Below are positions 8,052 to 17,288 of a stretch of DNA of 51,161 nucleotides, piece after piece. Under the pieces are notes generated by a model that saw only the letters and a program-made list of their open reading frames with translations, made no database searches and was not told the DNA's origin. Both the position numbers and the translations under genes were made by a program. Location: positions 63,663 through 114,823 of the forward strand of contig JAIXKS010000047.1 of assembly GCA_026928325.1 (NCBI GenBank), in the 5' to 3' direction. Within the stretch, counting starts at the first letter, position 1. Each line of letters opens with the position of its first letter. This stretch comes from Chitinophagales bacterium (GTDB taxonomy: Bacteria > Bacteroidota > Bacteroidia > Chitinophagales > Saprospiraceae).

Positions 8052-9590
8052 ATGATTCCAACCATTCCACCTGCGTTGATGTTGATTGTGATTTTGGTCA
8101 TTGTCTTGACAGGGCTGATTTTAGCTTTGATATCGCGATATAAAAGGTGTCCTTCTGACAAAATATTAGTAGTTTATGGAAAAACCGGAGGTTCCTCTGC
8201 CAAATGTATCCACGGAGGCGGCGCATTTATCTGGCCGGTAATTCAGGATTATTCTTACCTTGATTTAAAGCCGATATCTATTGAGGCCAATCTGACGAGT
8301 GCTCTAAGTAAGCAAAATATTCGTGTAGATGTACCTTGTAGATTTACCATAGCTATATCAACGGAACCCGATAGTATGAACAATGCGGCAGAGCGTTTGC
8401 TTGGTCTTCGTCCGGATCAAATCCAAGAATTGTCCAAGGATATTTTGTTTGGTCAGCTGAGATTGGTCATAGCCACGATGTCTATTGAAGAGATCAATTC
8501 CGATAGAGACAAGTTTTTAGATAATATCTCAAAAAATATCGATACCGAATTGAAGAAAATCGGTCTAAAATTGATTAACGTTAACGTTACGGATATCAAT
8601 GACGAGTCAGGTTATATCGAAGCTTTGGGTAAGGAAGCGGCGGCTAAAGCGATCAACGAAGCAAAAGTGAGCGTAGCAGAGCAAGAGAAAATGGGAGAAA
8701 CAGGTAAGGCAATTGCAGATAGAGAAAGAGATACACAAATCGCCGAGACGAATCGAGAGCGCGATGTGAAAATTGCAATGACGCAAAAAGATAAGGAAGT
8801 TTCGATTGCCCTAGCCAATAAGGAGGAATCCATTGGTAAGGCCGAAGCAGAACGAGATACGCGGGTCAAGATGGCTGAAGCCAATGCGATTGCTATTCAA
8901 GGAGAAAACGAAGCAAAAATAGCGATAGCCAATTCGGAGGCAGTTCGTCGTGAAAGAGAAGCCGAAGCCAATCGTCAAGCTATAGCTGCGGAAAAAGTAC
9001 AACAAGCCAAGGCCTTAGAAGACGCTTATGCTGCAGAACAAAAGGCAGAAGCCGCAAGAGCTGAGCGAGAAAGATCGAGCCAAACTGCCAATGTCGTCGT
9101 CCCTGCCGAAATCGCTAGACAACGCGCCATCATAGAAGCTGAGGCAGAAGCAGAGCGCATCAGACTCAATGCTAAAGGAGAAGCTGATGCGATATATGCG
9201 AAGATGCAGGCCGAAGCTCAAGGACTTTACGAGATATTGACCAAGCAGGCCGAAGGTTACGAAAAAGTAGTGAAGGCTGCCGGTGGCGATCCTTCTCAAG
9301 CATTCCAATTGCTACTTATCGAAAAATTGCCTGAATTAGTTAAAACCCAAGTTGAAGCCGTTAAAAATATCAAAATTGATAAAATCACGGTTTGGGACAG
9401 TGGTACAAACCATGGCGGCGAAAATGGAACAACGGCTAATTTTGTCTCAGGGATGATGAAGACCGTTCCGCCGCTCAATGATCTCTTTAATATGGCGGGA
9501 TTGAACTTGCCATCCTACCTCAAAGGAAAAGACGAATCCACAAAGGATGACAACGCAACCGTTGAGGATGATGACGCACGAGAAGTATAA
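8052..9590 (+). CDS. Flotillin-like SPFH domain protein (YqiK/FloT type)
   Basis: This 512-residue protein has one N-terminal membrane helix (about 6-28), an SPFH domain (about 30-205) and a long Ala/Glu-rich coiled coil (about 205-400). The coiled coil contains many EAEA, AEAERxR and ERD repeats typical of flotillins. The C-terminus is flexible and acidic. It should oligomerise on the inner face of the membrane and organise lipid microdomains. I start at ATG 8052; an earlier TTG at 8034 would add six residues with no benefit. The NfeD-like gene just upstream is the usual partner. The antisense frames here are artefacts of the repetitive coiled coil. Confidence 0.9.
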   Translation: MIPTIPPALMLIVILVIVLTGLILALISRYKRCPSDKILVVYGKTGGSSAKCIHGGGAFIWPVIQDYSYLDLKPISIEANLTSALSKQNIRVDVPCRFTIAISTEPDSMNNAAERLLGLRPDQIQELSKDILFGQLRLVIATMSIEEINSDRDKFLDNISKNIDTELKKIGLKLINVNVTDINDESGYIEALGKEAAAKAINEAKVSVAEQEKMGETGKAIADRERDTQIAETNRERDVKIAMTQKDKEVSIALANKEESIGKAEAERDTRVKMAEANAIAIQGENEAKIAIANSEAVRREREAEANRQAIAAEKVQQAKALEDAYAAEQKAEAARAERERSSQTANVVVPAEIARQRAIIEAEAEAERIRLNAKGEADAIYAKMQAEAQGLYEILTKQAEGYEKVVKAAGGDPSQAFQLLLIEKLPELVKTQVEAVKNIKIDKITVWDSGTNHGGENGTTANFVSGMMKTVPPLNDLFNMAGLNLPSYLKGKDESTKDDNATVEDDDAREV

Positions 9591-9680
9591 GAGATAATTT
9601 TACTATACTTTAGAATAAACGATGAAGGAAATCCATTTTGCACATTCGGTAATTTGGGTTTCCTTTGTGTTTGAGGTGAC

Positions 9681-10145
9681 TTATACCCGATTTTTGGTGT
9701 TGACCGTGCGCCAAAATGAAATAATCATTCGGATCGGCAAGAGGATGATGGTTATCAAAGAACTCGTACTGAAGAAAAGGAATTGGTATCGGATGTATTT
9801 AGCAAAAGCGTAATTCCCAGGATCCAGAAGGTCTTTGAAAAATCCGGTAGAACCATGTTCGTCGATATAACCAGTAAAATCTAGTAAACTGTCGATTTGA
9901 TAAATGAATAACGGGATAGGAAGAAAAATCAACACAAATCTAAACCAATTGCTGCGAGCAAATGGAGAATATCCGAGCAAAAATATCCATCGGGCAAAGG
10001 TAGTAAAGACAATAATCGCATAGATATTGGGAACGAAATAGGTGTAGTTAACGCCTGTTTTTAAGTAAATGGGTAATACGATGAGCATACTAAGCACCAT
10101 GGCAAAGATGATAGCCAAAATCTCGTATTGAATTTTTTGTTTCAT
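9681..10145 (-). CDS. Uncharacterised four-helix membrane protein
   Basis: This 154-residue protein has hydrophobic helices at about 8-28, 37-58, 68-84 and 122-142, with short polar loops and a basic C-terminus. I recognise no family and no catalytic motif. It is 57 bases downstream of rsmG on the same strand and converges on the flotillin gene. Confidence 0.6.
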   Translation of the reverse strand: MKQKIQYEILAIIFAMVLSMLIVLPIYLKTGVNYTYFVPNIYAIIVFTTFARWIFLLGYSPFARSNWFRFVLIFLPIPLFIYQIDSLLDFTGYIDEHGSTGFFKDLLDPGNYAFAKYIRYQFLFFSTSSLITIILLPIRMIISFWRTVNTKNRV

Positions 10146-10202
10146 GGATATTCAATTATCACCCTAATAGATGGGCTGTAAGTTATTTGAAACCAAGTAG
10201 GC

Positions 10203-10826
10203 CTAACCCTGAACATAGAGGATAAACTTGTCTTCAAAATAAGGTTCATTAAAATATTTGGTTACCTGCACTATCTCCTTATATTCATGTTTTTTTAACA
10301 GTTTTAATTCTTCCTTGAGGTTGCCTTTTAGGGCTATCAATCCATTGGGATACACGTTTTTGTGTTTTTGAGATAAGACTTTTCTAGTCCAAGGTAGCAA
10401 TAGATCTACTTTAGCAACCGCCCGTGTTACAACAAAGTCAAATTTTTCTTTCAGCTCTTCAGCTCTCCCAACAACTACTTTGACATTGATGAGCCCGAGG
10501 TCTTCAGCGATCGCTTGGGCAACCACTGTTTTTTTGCGAATACTGTCAATAAGCGTAAATTGACAATCCGGAAACATAATAGCTAAAGGAATACCAGGAA
10601 ATCCGCCTCCGGTGCCAAGATCTAAAATTGAAGTTCCGGATTTGAAGGTTATAAACTGTTCTATCGCAAGCGAATGCAAGATGTGATGCAAATAGAGATT
10701 GTCTATATCCTTACGGGAAATGACATTGATTTTGGCATTCCAATCCTGATATAATGCATCCAATTTGGCGAATTGTTCCCGCTGTTGGATCGTGAGCTGT
10801 GGAAAATATTTAAGTATGTATTCCAA
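10203..10826 (-). CDS. rsmG: 16S rRNA m7G527 methyltransferase
   Basis: The protein (207 residues) is the S-adenosylmethionine-dependent enzyme that methylates G527 of 16S rRNA. The SAM-binding loop is clear as ILDLGTGGGFPGIPLAI near residue 58, followed by FTLIDSIRKK and the conserved VVTRAVAK. I choose the TTG start at 10826, giving MEYILKYFPQL, because relatives begin at this point. A longer frame from a TTG at 10868 would read through a -7 promoter box at 10858-10865. Loss of this gene gives low-level streptomycin resistance in several bacteria. Confidence 0.93.
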   Translation of the reverse strand: MEYILKYFPQLTIQQREQFAKLDALYQDWNAKINVISRKDIDNLYLHHILHSLAIEQFITFKSGTSILDLGTGGGFPGIPLAIMFPDCQFTLIDSIRKKTVVAQAIAEDLGLINVKVVVGRAEELKEKFDFVVTRAVAKVDLLLPWTRKVLSQKHKNVYPNGLIALKGNLKEELKLLKKHEYKEIVQVTKYFNEPYFEDKFILYVQG

Positions 10827-10857
10827 ATCAAGTAAACGTATTTCAAAAAAGAATAGG

Positions 10858-10865
10858 CAAAAGTA
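10858..10865 (-). promoter_or_regulatory. Candidate -7 box for rsmG
   Basis: On the minus strand this reads TACTTTTG, matching TAnnTTTG. It lies about 31 bases before the TTG start at 10826 and helps rule out the longer reading frame. Confidence 0.45.
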
Positions 10866-11080
10866 CAAAAAGGATAGGTAAGTTGAGGGATATTTTACAT
10901 GAATAGCGATTTTATATTCAAAAGAGGCAAGGTTGTATTAAGGCAATCATTGGATTTCTCTGTAAAATACGGACTTTCAAGTTGCCAACTCCAAGGCCAT
11001 TTATCATCAAGACGATCATTTTATCTTTATAATTTTATAAAATCATACTTAGTTTTGAATTACATATATATCTTTGCTTG

Positions 11081-12277
11081 ATGAATCTTTTTTTTAGAAG
11101 CATGCTGATTGTTCTTTTACTAGGCATCGGCTTATCAAAAGTTGAGAGCCAGTCTCCAAGTGTAATTATATCCATCCTCACTTGTAGCCCTGGCGATGAA
11201 TTGTATTCTATTTATGGTCATAATGCGATACGGGTTCAAAATCTTGAGACCGGATCAGATTTAGTGTATAACTATGGAACGTTTGATTTTGATACGCCGG
11301 GTTTTGCGCTAAAATTTATGCGTGGCCAATTGCCATATTTGTTGAGCGTGGCTAGCTATGATGATTTTTTGTATGAATATCAATATTATAAGAGATCCGT
11401 TACGGAGCAAATCCTGAATTTGGATGAGCCAACAGCAGAGAAAATCATCATTTTTCTACAGATTAATATGCTTCCGGAAAATCGAGCCTATGCCTACGAT
11501 TTTTTTAAGGATAATTGCGCTACGAGAATCCGTGATGTATTAGAGCAGAATATAGCTACTTTGCATTGGGATGAACAAAGGGCAACTGAAAAGACTTTTC
11601 GCAGCATCATTAAGGAATACCAGCGACCGATGGCTTGGGCTGATTTTGGTATTGACTTGATAATAGGTGCACCAGCCGATCAAAAGACCTCCCTGTCAGA
11701 AGAAATGTTTATTCCAGATTATCTGGCTATTGCTATATCTGGAGCAACGCTTGGAGGTGCATCGACGACACAACTCGAGCTACAACATAGAAGTTTGTTA
11801 GAATTCGATAATCGTTCTGAGAACACTCCGTTGGTATGGACACCAAGATTTTTATTTTTTACTTTGTGGCTAATAGAATTAGGAATCTTTTTGATGCAAG
11901 CAAGAGGGAAAAGCTTCAAGTGGACAAAATTATATGATACTTTATGGGTCATTATCTTGACCTTAGGAGGATTGTTGATGCTGTTTATGTGGTTTGGTAC
12001 CAACCATATTCCTACCAAATACAATTGGAATATTCTGTGGGCAAACCTACTCATCCCTATATGGTATTTTTACGCAAGAAGAAAAAAATGGTCAAAGATG
12101 ATGGCGATGGTCATTCTTGGATGCCTTGTGATTTCGATCGTAAACGCCCTGCAAATTGTGCAGATTTTACCACAGTATTTTAATTCAATCGTTGTCCTCA
12201 TAGGCTCGATTTTACTATTGAAAGGTTGGCGGATATGGAAAGATGACGCAGACCATGTCAATAGAAAGATGGCATAA
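11081..12277 (+). CDS. DUF4105 (Lnb N-terminal-like) membrane protein
   Basis: This 398-residue protein has a signal peptide (about 1-24), then a DUF4105 domain (about 28-180) with the family pattern SPGDELYSIYGHNAIRV and the conserved FFKDNCATRIRD. The Cys-His pair resembles papain-like folds, so a peptidase or amidase activity is plausible but unproven. The C-terminal half carries about five transmembrane helices (from about 255 on). The start at ATG 11081 is five bases after a TATCTTTG box (11069-11076), so the transcript would be nearly leaderless; a later ATG at 11102 is the alternative. Confidence 0.75.
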   Translation: MNLFFRSMLIVLLLGIGLSKVESQSPSVIISILTCSPGDELYSIYGHNAIRVQNLETGSDLVYNYGTFDFDTPGFALKFMRGQLPYLLSVASYDDFLYEYQYYKRSVTEQILNLDEPTAEKIIIFLQINMLPENRAYAYDFFKDNCATRIRDVLEQNIATLHWDEQRATEKTFRSIIKEYQRPMAWADFGIDLIIGAPADQKTSLSEEMFIPDYLAIAISGATLGGASTTQLELQHRSLLEFDNRSENTPLVWTPRFLFFTLWLIELGIFLMQARGKSFKWTKLYDTLWVIILTLGGLLMLFMWFGTNHIPTKYNWNILWANLLIPIWYFYARRKKWSKMMAMVILGCLVISIVNALQIVQILPQYFNSIVVLIGSILLLKGWRIWKDDADHVNRKMA

Positions 12278-12296
12278 ATGATGGAAATGAAAATTA

Positions 12297-12456
12297 GTGC
12301 TCTGTCAACAAAAAAATCTTAATGAAATGTCGTTATTTTTTCAAATCTCATCGTTAAAAATACTCGCCATAGTTACGACTATGTCTGCGTTTTTTGCCTT
12401 GATCTTTAAAAAAAATAACTTCCATTATAATTTAAGTCTTTTTATGGACAGAGCAC
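12297..12456 (+). repeat. MITE copy R2, complete
   Basis: This complete 160-bp copy begins GTGCTCTGTCAACAAAAAAA and ends in the inverted form TTTTTATGGACAGAGCAC, with TA on both sides (12295-12296 and 12457-12458). It contains the conserved hairpin CATAGT-TACG-ACTATG. The TA duplication is typical of elements moved by IS630/Tc1-like transposases. It sits 20 bases after the DUF4105 gene. Confidence 0.9.
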
Positions 12457-12513
12457 TAGTTTTTTAAATAATTATTAAATCAAAAAATCAATGATATAAT
12501 ATTTTTATTTTAT

Positions 12514-13374
12514 ATGAATAGTATTGATAATCAAGGCATTTCTCATTTTTTTATTTATGATGAAGGCGGTGTGCTAGCTCCTGAGAAACGTTATTCCTTT
12601 GGGAATATGGCTATAGAAAACAAGAGTCTCCTGAAAAAGAATATTTGGGCTATTCCTGATCCATTATTACAAGCATTAGAAAGAGAAATAGCACAATTAC
12701 AACCTGAAAAATCAGGGATTATCGTTTATATTCATGGATATCAGGCGAATAATATTTTCTTTATGCAGAAAAGTGGCTATACCATCCAAGATAAAGTATT
12801 TGATTGTTCGTCGCATCCTTATGGGTTGGCGCTTTCCTTGCAATGGTCTTCTGTTATTCCGTATCATAAAGCGGTAAATGCCGCCTATGAAAAGGGTAGT
12901 CAATTTGCTTCTTTTATGGTGGAGATATCGGATTTGCTACATGCCTATCATCCTCAAGCACCAATAAGTTTTATTTGTCACAGCATGGGCAATCGGGTAT
13001 TTCAAGGATTGTACGAAACTTGGTTGTCCAAGCAACCCGATATGAAACTCAACCAGATTTTCTTTATGGCCGCTGACTTAGAAAGTGACATTTTTGAACG
13101 TGGTTTACAAGACATAGACGTACATAGTCAGCTGTTGCATGTGTATTTCAATCAACAGGATTTTACGCTGAAAATCGCCAATGCAATGATGAAGCATCCG
13201 AGATTAGGAATCTACGGAGTTTTGGATTTCACTTGCCCGAATAATTGCCTTCAATACGATGTCACTGGATTGGAAGATGATAAAAGCTTTATTGGTAACT
13301 TGATGCATCACCGTTATTTTTACGGAAGTAAGACCGTAAGAGATGGTATGATAGCGCATTTATCCAAACGATAA
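12514..13374 (+). CDS. Alpha/beta hydrolase of the DUF900 type
   Basis: This 286-residue protein shows IVYIHGY near residue 70 (strand plus oxyanion loop), the nucleophile elbow CHSMGN near 155, and HHRYFYGS near 265 providing the likely catalytic histidine. This arrangement matches DUF900 esterases. There is no signal peptide, so a cytoplasmic location is expected. Substrate is unknown. It is preceded by a MITE and an AT-rich leader. Confidence 0.75.
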   Translation: MNSIDNQGISHFFIYDEGGVLAPEKRYSFGNMAIENKSLLKKNIWAIPDPLLQALEREIAQLQPEKSGIIVYIHGYQANNIFFMQKSGYTIQDKVFDCSSHPYGLALSLQWSSVIPYHKAVNAAYEKGSQFASFMVEISDLLHAYHPQAPISFICHSMGNRVFQGLYETWLSKQPDMKLNQIFFMAADLESDIFERGLQDIDVHSQLLHVYFNQQDFTLKIANAMMKHPRLGIYGVLDFTCPNNCLQYDVTGLEDDKSFIGNLMHHRYFYGSKTVRDGMIAHLSKR

Positions 13375-13593
13375 TTAAGGTTAGCCAATGGACTTGGATA
13401 GTTTTTGGCATCATTTGAGTGCTAGGGAGCAAGGATTAATAAGAAAGTTTCCAATAATTTTTTAATTTTGTGCAATGGGTAGCAAAAGTACGCTATCTAT
13501 TCGAGAATGGCCGTTCTTTTTTTGAAATGGCAAAAGTTTTGCCTACATTGCACGAGCTTAAAATTATTTACTTCATTACATTTAATGATAATT

Positions 13594-15606
13594 ATGTACG
13601 AACATCTTCTTAGACCGCTAGATCTTGGCTGGACAACTTTAAAAAACAGAGTTATTATGGGCTCCATGCATACCAATCTGGAAGAAATTCCAGGTGGTTT
13701 TGAACGTGCAGCCGTTTACTTTGCCGAACGGGCTCGTGGTCAAGTAGGGTTAATCGTTACAGGTGGGATTGCTCCCAACGAACAAGGCTGTGTTTCGGCG
13801 ATGTCAGCGATGCTCAGATCAGAAGAGGAATTGCCTCAACATCGATTGATTACAGATGCAGTACATCAGGAAGGCGGTAAAATTTGTATGCAAATCCTGC
13901 ATACCGGAAGATATGGATATCATCCCAAGATTGTTGCACCTTCTCCAATCCAAGCGCCAATCAATTTTTTTAAACCAAAGGAGATGGAGGAAAGTGATAT
14001 TTTGCAAACGATCGATGATTATGTGCGTTGTGCGGAACTAGCCCGAGAAGCAGGATATGATGGCGTAGAAATCATGGGTTCAGAAGGTTATTTGATTAAC
14101 CAATTTATTGTCAAAAGAACCAACCATCGGACCGATGCTTGGGGCGGAAGCTATGAAAATAGAATGCACTTTCCTATCGAAATTGTCAAAAGAACTCGAG
14201 CAGCCTTAGGCCATGATTTTATCATTATTTATCGGCTATCTATGTTGGATCTTGTAGAAGAAGGATCGACATGGGAAGAAGTCGTAACCTTAGCCAAGGC
14301 AATCGAAGCTGCTGGAGCAACGATGATTAATTCCGGGATAGGATGGCATGAGGCAAGAATCCCGACGATAGCGACGATGGTTCCACGAAAAGCTTATGCT
14401 TGGGTGACACAAAAGCTCAAAAAGGAAGTAACAATACCATTAATAGCGGTCAATAGGATCAATACACCGGATGTTGCAGAAGAAATCCTTGCCGAAGGAT
14501 GTGCAGATCTGGTGTCCATGGCACGACCATTTTTGGCAGATCCCGATATTATTTTGAAAACTATGGAAGGCCGTGTTAACGAAATTAATACATGTATTGC
14601 TTGTAATCAAGCTTGTTTAGACCATACCTTTCAAATGAAAATCTCATCTTGCCTAGTAAATCCACGAGCTTGCCATGAAACGGAATTGCAGTATATTCCG
14701 ACCAATCATCCCAAGCGAATTGCGGTTGTAGGAGCCGGGCCGGCAGGACTTGCTTTTGCGCATATTGCAGCGATGCGTGGGCATGAAGTTACGCTCTATG
14801 AAGCAGATGGTCAATTGGGTGGTCAATTCAATTATGCCAAAAACATTCCCGGTAAGGAAGACTATGGCGAAACCATTCGATTTTATACACAAATGATGAA
14901 GAAATATCAGGTTCGAGTCTTGTTGAATCATCCTGCAACAGTGGAGGAGCTTTTGGCAACCGATTATGATGCAATCATTTTGGCAGATGGTATCGAACCT
15001 CGCCAACTCACCATTGAAGGTCACGATCACCCTAAAGTTGTGTCTTATACTGAGGTACTTAGTGGAACCGTCAACATTGGAAAGAAGGCTGCCATCATTG
15101 GTGCTGGTGGAATAGGCTTTGATGTTGCCACTTTTTTGACGTATAAGAAGCCTGATTCAGATGCGGTATCTGCCTTCTTAAAGGAATGGGGCGTTGATAA
15201 AGATTACCTGGAGGCAGGAGGCTTGAAGATGCCGGAACCCGAACTACCGGCTAGAGAGATTTATTTATTGAAACGTTCGACTGGAAAGCATGGCGCAACC
15301 CTTGGCAAGACTACCGGATGGATACATCGATCCCATCTCAAAGCCATGAATGTTCACATGCTTGCTGAAGTTCAATACCTAAAAGTGGATGATCAAGGCT
15401 TACATATTTCAATCAAAGGAGAAGCAAAAATCCTAGAAGTGGATCATGTTATCGTATGCGCCGGACAGCTATCTTCTCGTAATATCTATAATGCGCTCAT
15501 CGCTTTAGGCAAAGAACCTCGATTGATAGGAGGCGCAGATGAAGCTAAAGAATTAGATGCTAAGACGGCTATCAAGCAAGGATGTACCCTTGCTGCAAAT
15601 ATATAG
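13594..15606 (+). CDS. fadH: NADPH-dependent 2,4-dienoyl-CoA reductase (old yellow enzyme type)
   Basis: This 670-residue flavoenzyme matches the length of FadH (about 670). Residues 1-330 form the FMN-binding TIM barrel. The 4Fe-4S motif is visible as CIACNQAC followed by a fourth cysteine in SSCLVNPRAC (about 335-365). The second half carries the FAD site VVGAGPAGLAFAH and an NAD(P) site IIGAGGIGFDVA. It reduces 2,4-dienoyl-CoA intermediates during breakdown of unsaturated fatty acids. I use the ATG at 13594 (MYEHLLRPLDLG), which aligns with the family start; an upstream in-frame ATG at 13507 adds a non-conserved tail. A -7-like box TAATTTTG lies at 13463-13470. Confidence 0.93.
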   Translation: MYEHLLRPLDLGWTTLKNRVIMGSMHTNLEEIPGGFERAAVYFAERARGQVGLIVTGGIAPNEQGCVSAMSAMLRSEEELPQHRLITDAVHQEGGKICMQILHTGRYGYHPKIVAPSPIQAPINFFKPKEMEESDILQTIDDYVRCAELAREAGYDGVEIMGSEGYLINQFIVKRTNHRTDAWGGSYENRMHFPIEIVKRTRAALGHDFIIIYRLSMLDLVEEGSTWEEVVTLAKAIEAAGATMINSGIGWHEARIPTIATMVPRKAYAWVTQKLKKEVTIPLIAVNRINTPDVAEEILAEGCADLVSMARPFLADPDIILKTMEGRVNEINTCIACNQACLDHTFQMKISSCLVNPRACHETELQYIPTNHPKRIAVVGAGPAGLAFAHIAAMRGHEVTLYEADGQLGGQFNYAKNIPGKEDYGETIRFYTQMMKKYQVRVLLNHPATVEELLATDYDAIILADGIEPRQLTIEGHDHPKVVSYTEVLSGTVNIGKKAAIIGAGGIGFDVATFLTYKKPDSDAVSAFLKEWGVDKDYLEAGGLKMPEPELPAREIYLLKRSTGKHGATLGKTTGWIHRSHLKAMNVHMLAEVQYLKVDDQGLHISIKGEAKILEVDHVIVCAGQLSSRNIYNALIALGKEPRLIGGADEAKELDAKTAIKQGCTLAANI

Positions 15607-15635
15607 GAAGTAGTATCAAAGGTGTCGAAGAACGT

Positions 15636-16376
15636 TTATGGTTCCAAAGCAGCAGACATAGCAGCACCGATGATACCTGCATCATTGAGTAAAGAGGCGG
15701 TTTCGACCCTTACGGGAACGTCAATATAGGCTTTGTATTGGTTGAAATGTTTAGAAACACCGCCACCTATTAGAATTAGGTCTGGGTTTAAGAGCAAATA
15801 CAAATGATTGAGATATACATTCAACTCCTTGCCCCATTTACTCCAACTCAATTTTAGTCGTTCTCGAGCACTATTGGAAGCGTATTTTTCAAAAACAGAC
15901 TTTTTGTACTTGAGATGCCCAAGTTCTGTATTGGCCAATAACTTTCCGTTAAAAAACAAAGCGGAGCCTATACCTGTGCCTAATGTGATAAAAATAACCA
16001 ATCCCTTCACACCTTTGCCCTTGCCATAAGACATTTCAGCAATCCCGGCAGCATCTGCATCATTGACAGCGACTATAGGACACTTTAAGGCTTGCTCAAA
16101 ATTGCCCTTTAGATTGTAATTGATAAATTGCTCATCAATATTGGTAGCAGTAGCTGTAAAACCATTTTTGATAACTGCCGGAAATCCGATGCCGATTTTT
16201 TTGCCTTCCCATTTGAAATGCTCAATAATTTGTTGCAAGCCTTGGATGATGGCCTCTGGTGTAGCTGGATTTGGCGTTTTTATCTTAAATTTTTCTGCTT
16301 TAAGTTTACCGGTTCTCGAATTTACTATATTGGCTTTAATCCCGGTACCACCAATGTCTATCCCTAAAATGTCCAT
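15636..16376 (-). CDS. ppgK: Polyphosphate glucokinase (ROK family)
   Basis: This 246-residue ROK kinase opens with LGIDIGGTGIKANIV, the phosphate-binding loop of the family. VNDADAAGIAE near 105 carries the catalytic aspartate, and TLGTGIGSALFFNGKL is the second phosphate loop. The short length and the TELGHL segment followed by EKYAS without the Cys-rich zinc motif fit strictly polyphosphate- or ATP/polyphosphate-dependent glucokinases. It phosphorylates glucose to glucose-6-phosphate. It precedes a cyclophilin operon on the same strand with 10 bases between genes, seemingly by chance. Confidence 0.85.
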   Translation of the reverse strand: MDILGIDIGGTGIKANIVNSRTGKLKAEKFKIKTPNPATPEAIIQGLQQIIEHFKWEGKKIGIGFPAVIKNGFTATATNIDEQFINYNLKGNFEQALKCPIVAVNDADAAGIAEMSYGKGKGVKGLVIFITLGTGIGSALFFNGKLLANTELGHLKYKKSVFEKYASNSARERLKLSWSKWGKELNVYLNHLYLLLNPDLILIGGGVSKHFNQYKAYIDVPVRVETASLLNDAGIIGAAMSAALEP

Positions 16377-16386
16377 AATCGATCAA

Positions 16387-17274
16387 TTATTTGATAACGG
16401 TGATTTTTAAAATTTTGACATCCTCATGAGGTCGATCTCTAGGATCTGTCCTTTGCTCTGCGATCATATCCAGCACGTCAAATCCTTCTATGATTTGGCC
16501 GAAAACGGTATATTCTTGATCGAGGGCAGGTGCGCCTCCCATGGTGACTAATACTTCTTTAGCTTCTTTGCTATATCGAATGCCTTTTTCGTACTCGTTA
16601 TTTTCTATTTCTTCTGAGGAATGTGGGCGCCCATGAACGATATAAAATTGAGATCCTGAAGAAGACTTTTGAGGGTTGACATCATCACTAAGTCGAGCTG
16701 CGGCAAGCGCTCCTTTTACATGAAATAAGGTGTCTTTGATTTCATGTTCAATTGTATAATCGGGTCCACCTTTGCCTAGGGCTGTACCTTTGCCGGCTTC
16801 TCGCGAATCTGGGTCACCTGCCTGAACCATAAATCCTTTAATTACGCGGTGAAATAGTAAATCGTTATAATATCCTTCTTCTGCTAGCTTTATGAAATTA
16901 TCTTGATGCCGTGGCGTATCTCCAAACAATTTGGCGATCATGTCTCCTTCGGAAGTATGTAATATTACGAGACAGGCTTCAGGTGCTTGTACAAATATTT
17001 CGGATTCCGACAATGCACTTTTGTCGTTTTTAGCAGCGGTAAGTTTCACCTTATATCTTCCGGATAGTAGATAGGTATGTTTAGGATTAACTTCCGTTGA
17101 ATACATACCATCGCCAAAATCCCAATGATAATCAAGGGCATTTTCGGAGCGATTATTAAATTCGATCTTGACAGGAGCTTGCTTACTTTGGGCTACCACA
17201 TCAAAGGCCGATTTAGGTACAGAACACGATGCAGTTAATATAGCTATTGCTATCCACGCACAATATTTCAACAT
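16387..17274 (-). CDS. Cyclophilin-type peptidyl-prolyl isomerase lipoprotein with PKD domain
   Basis: This 295-residue protein has a lipoprotein signal (LTASC, Cys about 17), a PKD domain (about 30-95, with YHWDFGDGMYSTEVNPKHTY) and a cyclophilin domain (about 105-295). The cyclophilin part contains FHRVIKGFMVQAGDPD and GSQFYIVHGRPH. It should speed proline isomerisation of exported proteins at the envelope. The PKD-cyclophilin fusion is less common than the plain form. A second cyclophilin lies 14 bases upstream on the same strand, pointing to duplication. Confidence 0.88.
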   Translation of the reverse strand: MLKYCAWIAIAILTASCSVPKSAFDVVAQSKQAPVKIEFNNRSENALDYHWDFGDGMYSTEVNPKHTYLLSGRYKVKLTAAKNDKSALSESEIFVQAPEACLVILHTSEGDMIAKLFGDTPRHQDNFIKLAEEGYYNDLLFHRVIKGFMVQAGDPDSREAGKGTALGKGGPDYTIEHEIKDTLFHVKGALAAARLSDDVNPQKSSSGSQFYIVHGRPHSSEEIENNEYEKGIRYSKEAKEVLVTMGGAPALDQEYTVFGQIIEGFDVLDMIAEQRTDPRDRPHEDVKILKITVIK

Positions 17275-17288
17275 GAATTATAACTGAT

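Noticed and set aside
10827-10868. Longer N-terminus for RsmG
   Set aside because: The extra codons cross a TACTTTTG promoter box and are not part of the family.
10899-11081. 60-codon frame upstream of the DUF4105 gene
   Set aside because: No recognisable protein features; it overlaps the promoter region of the next gene.
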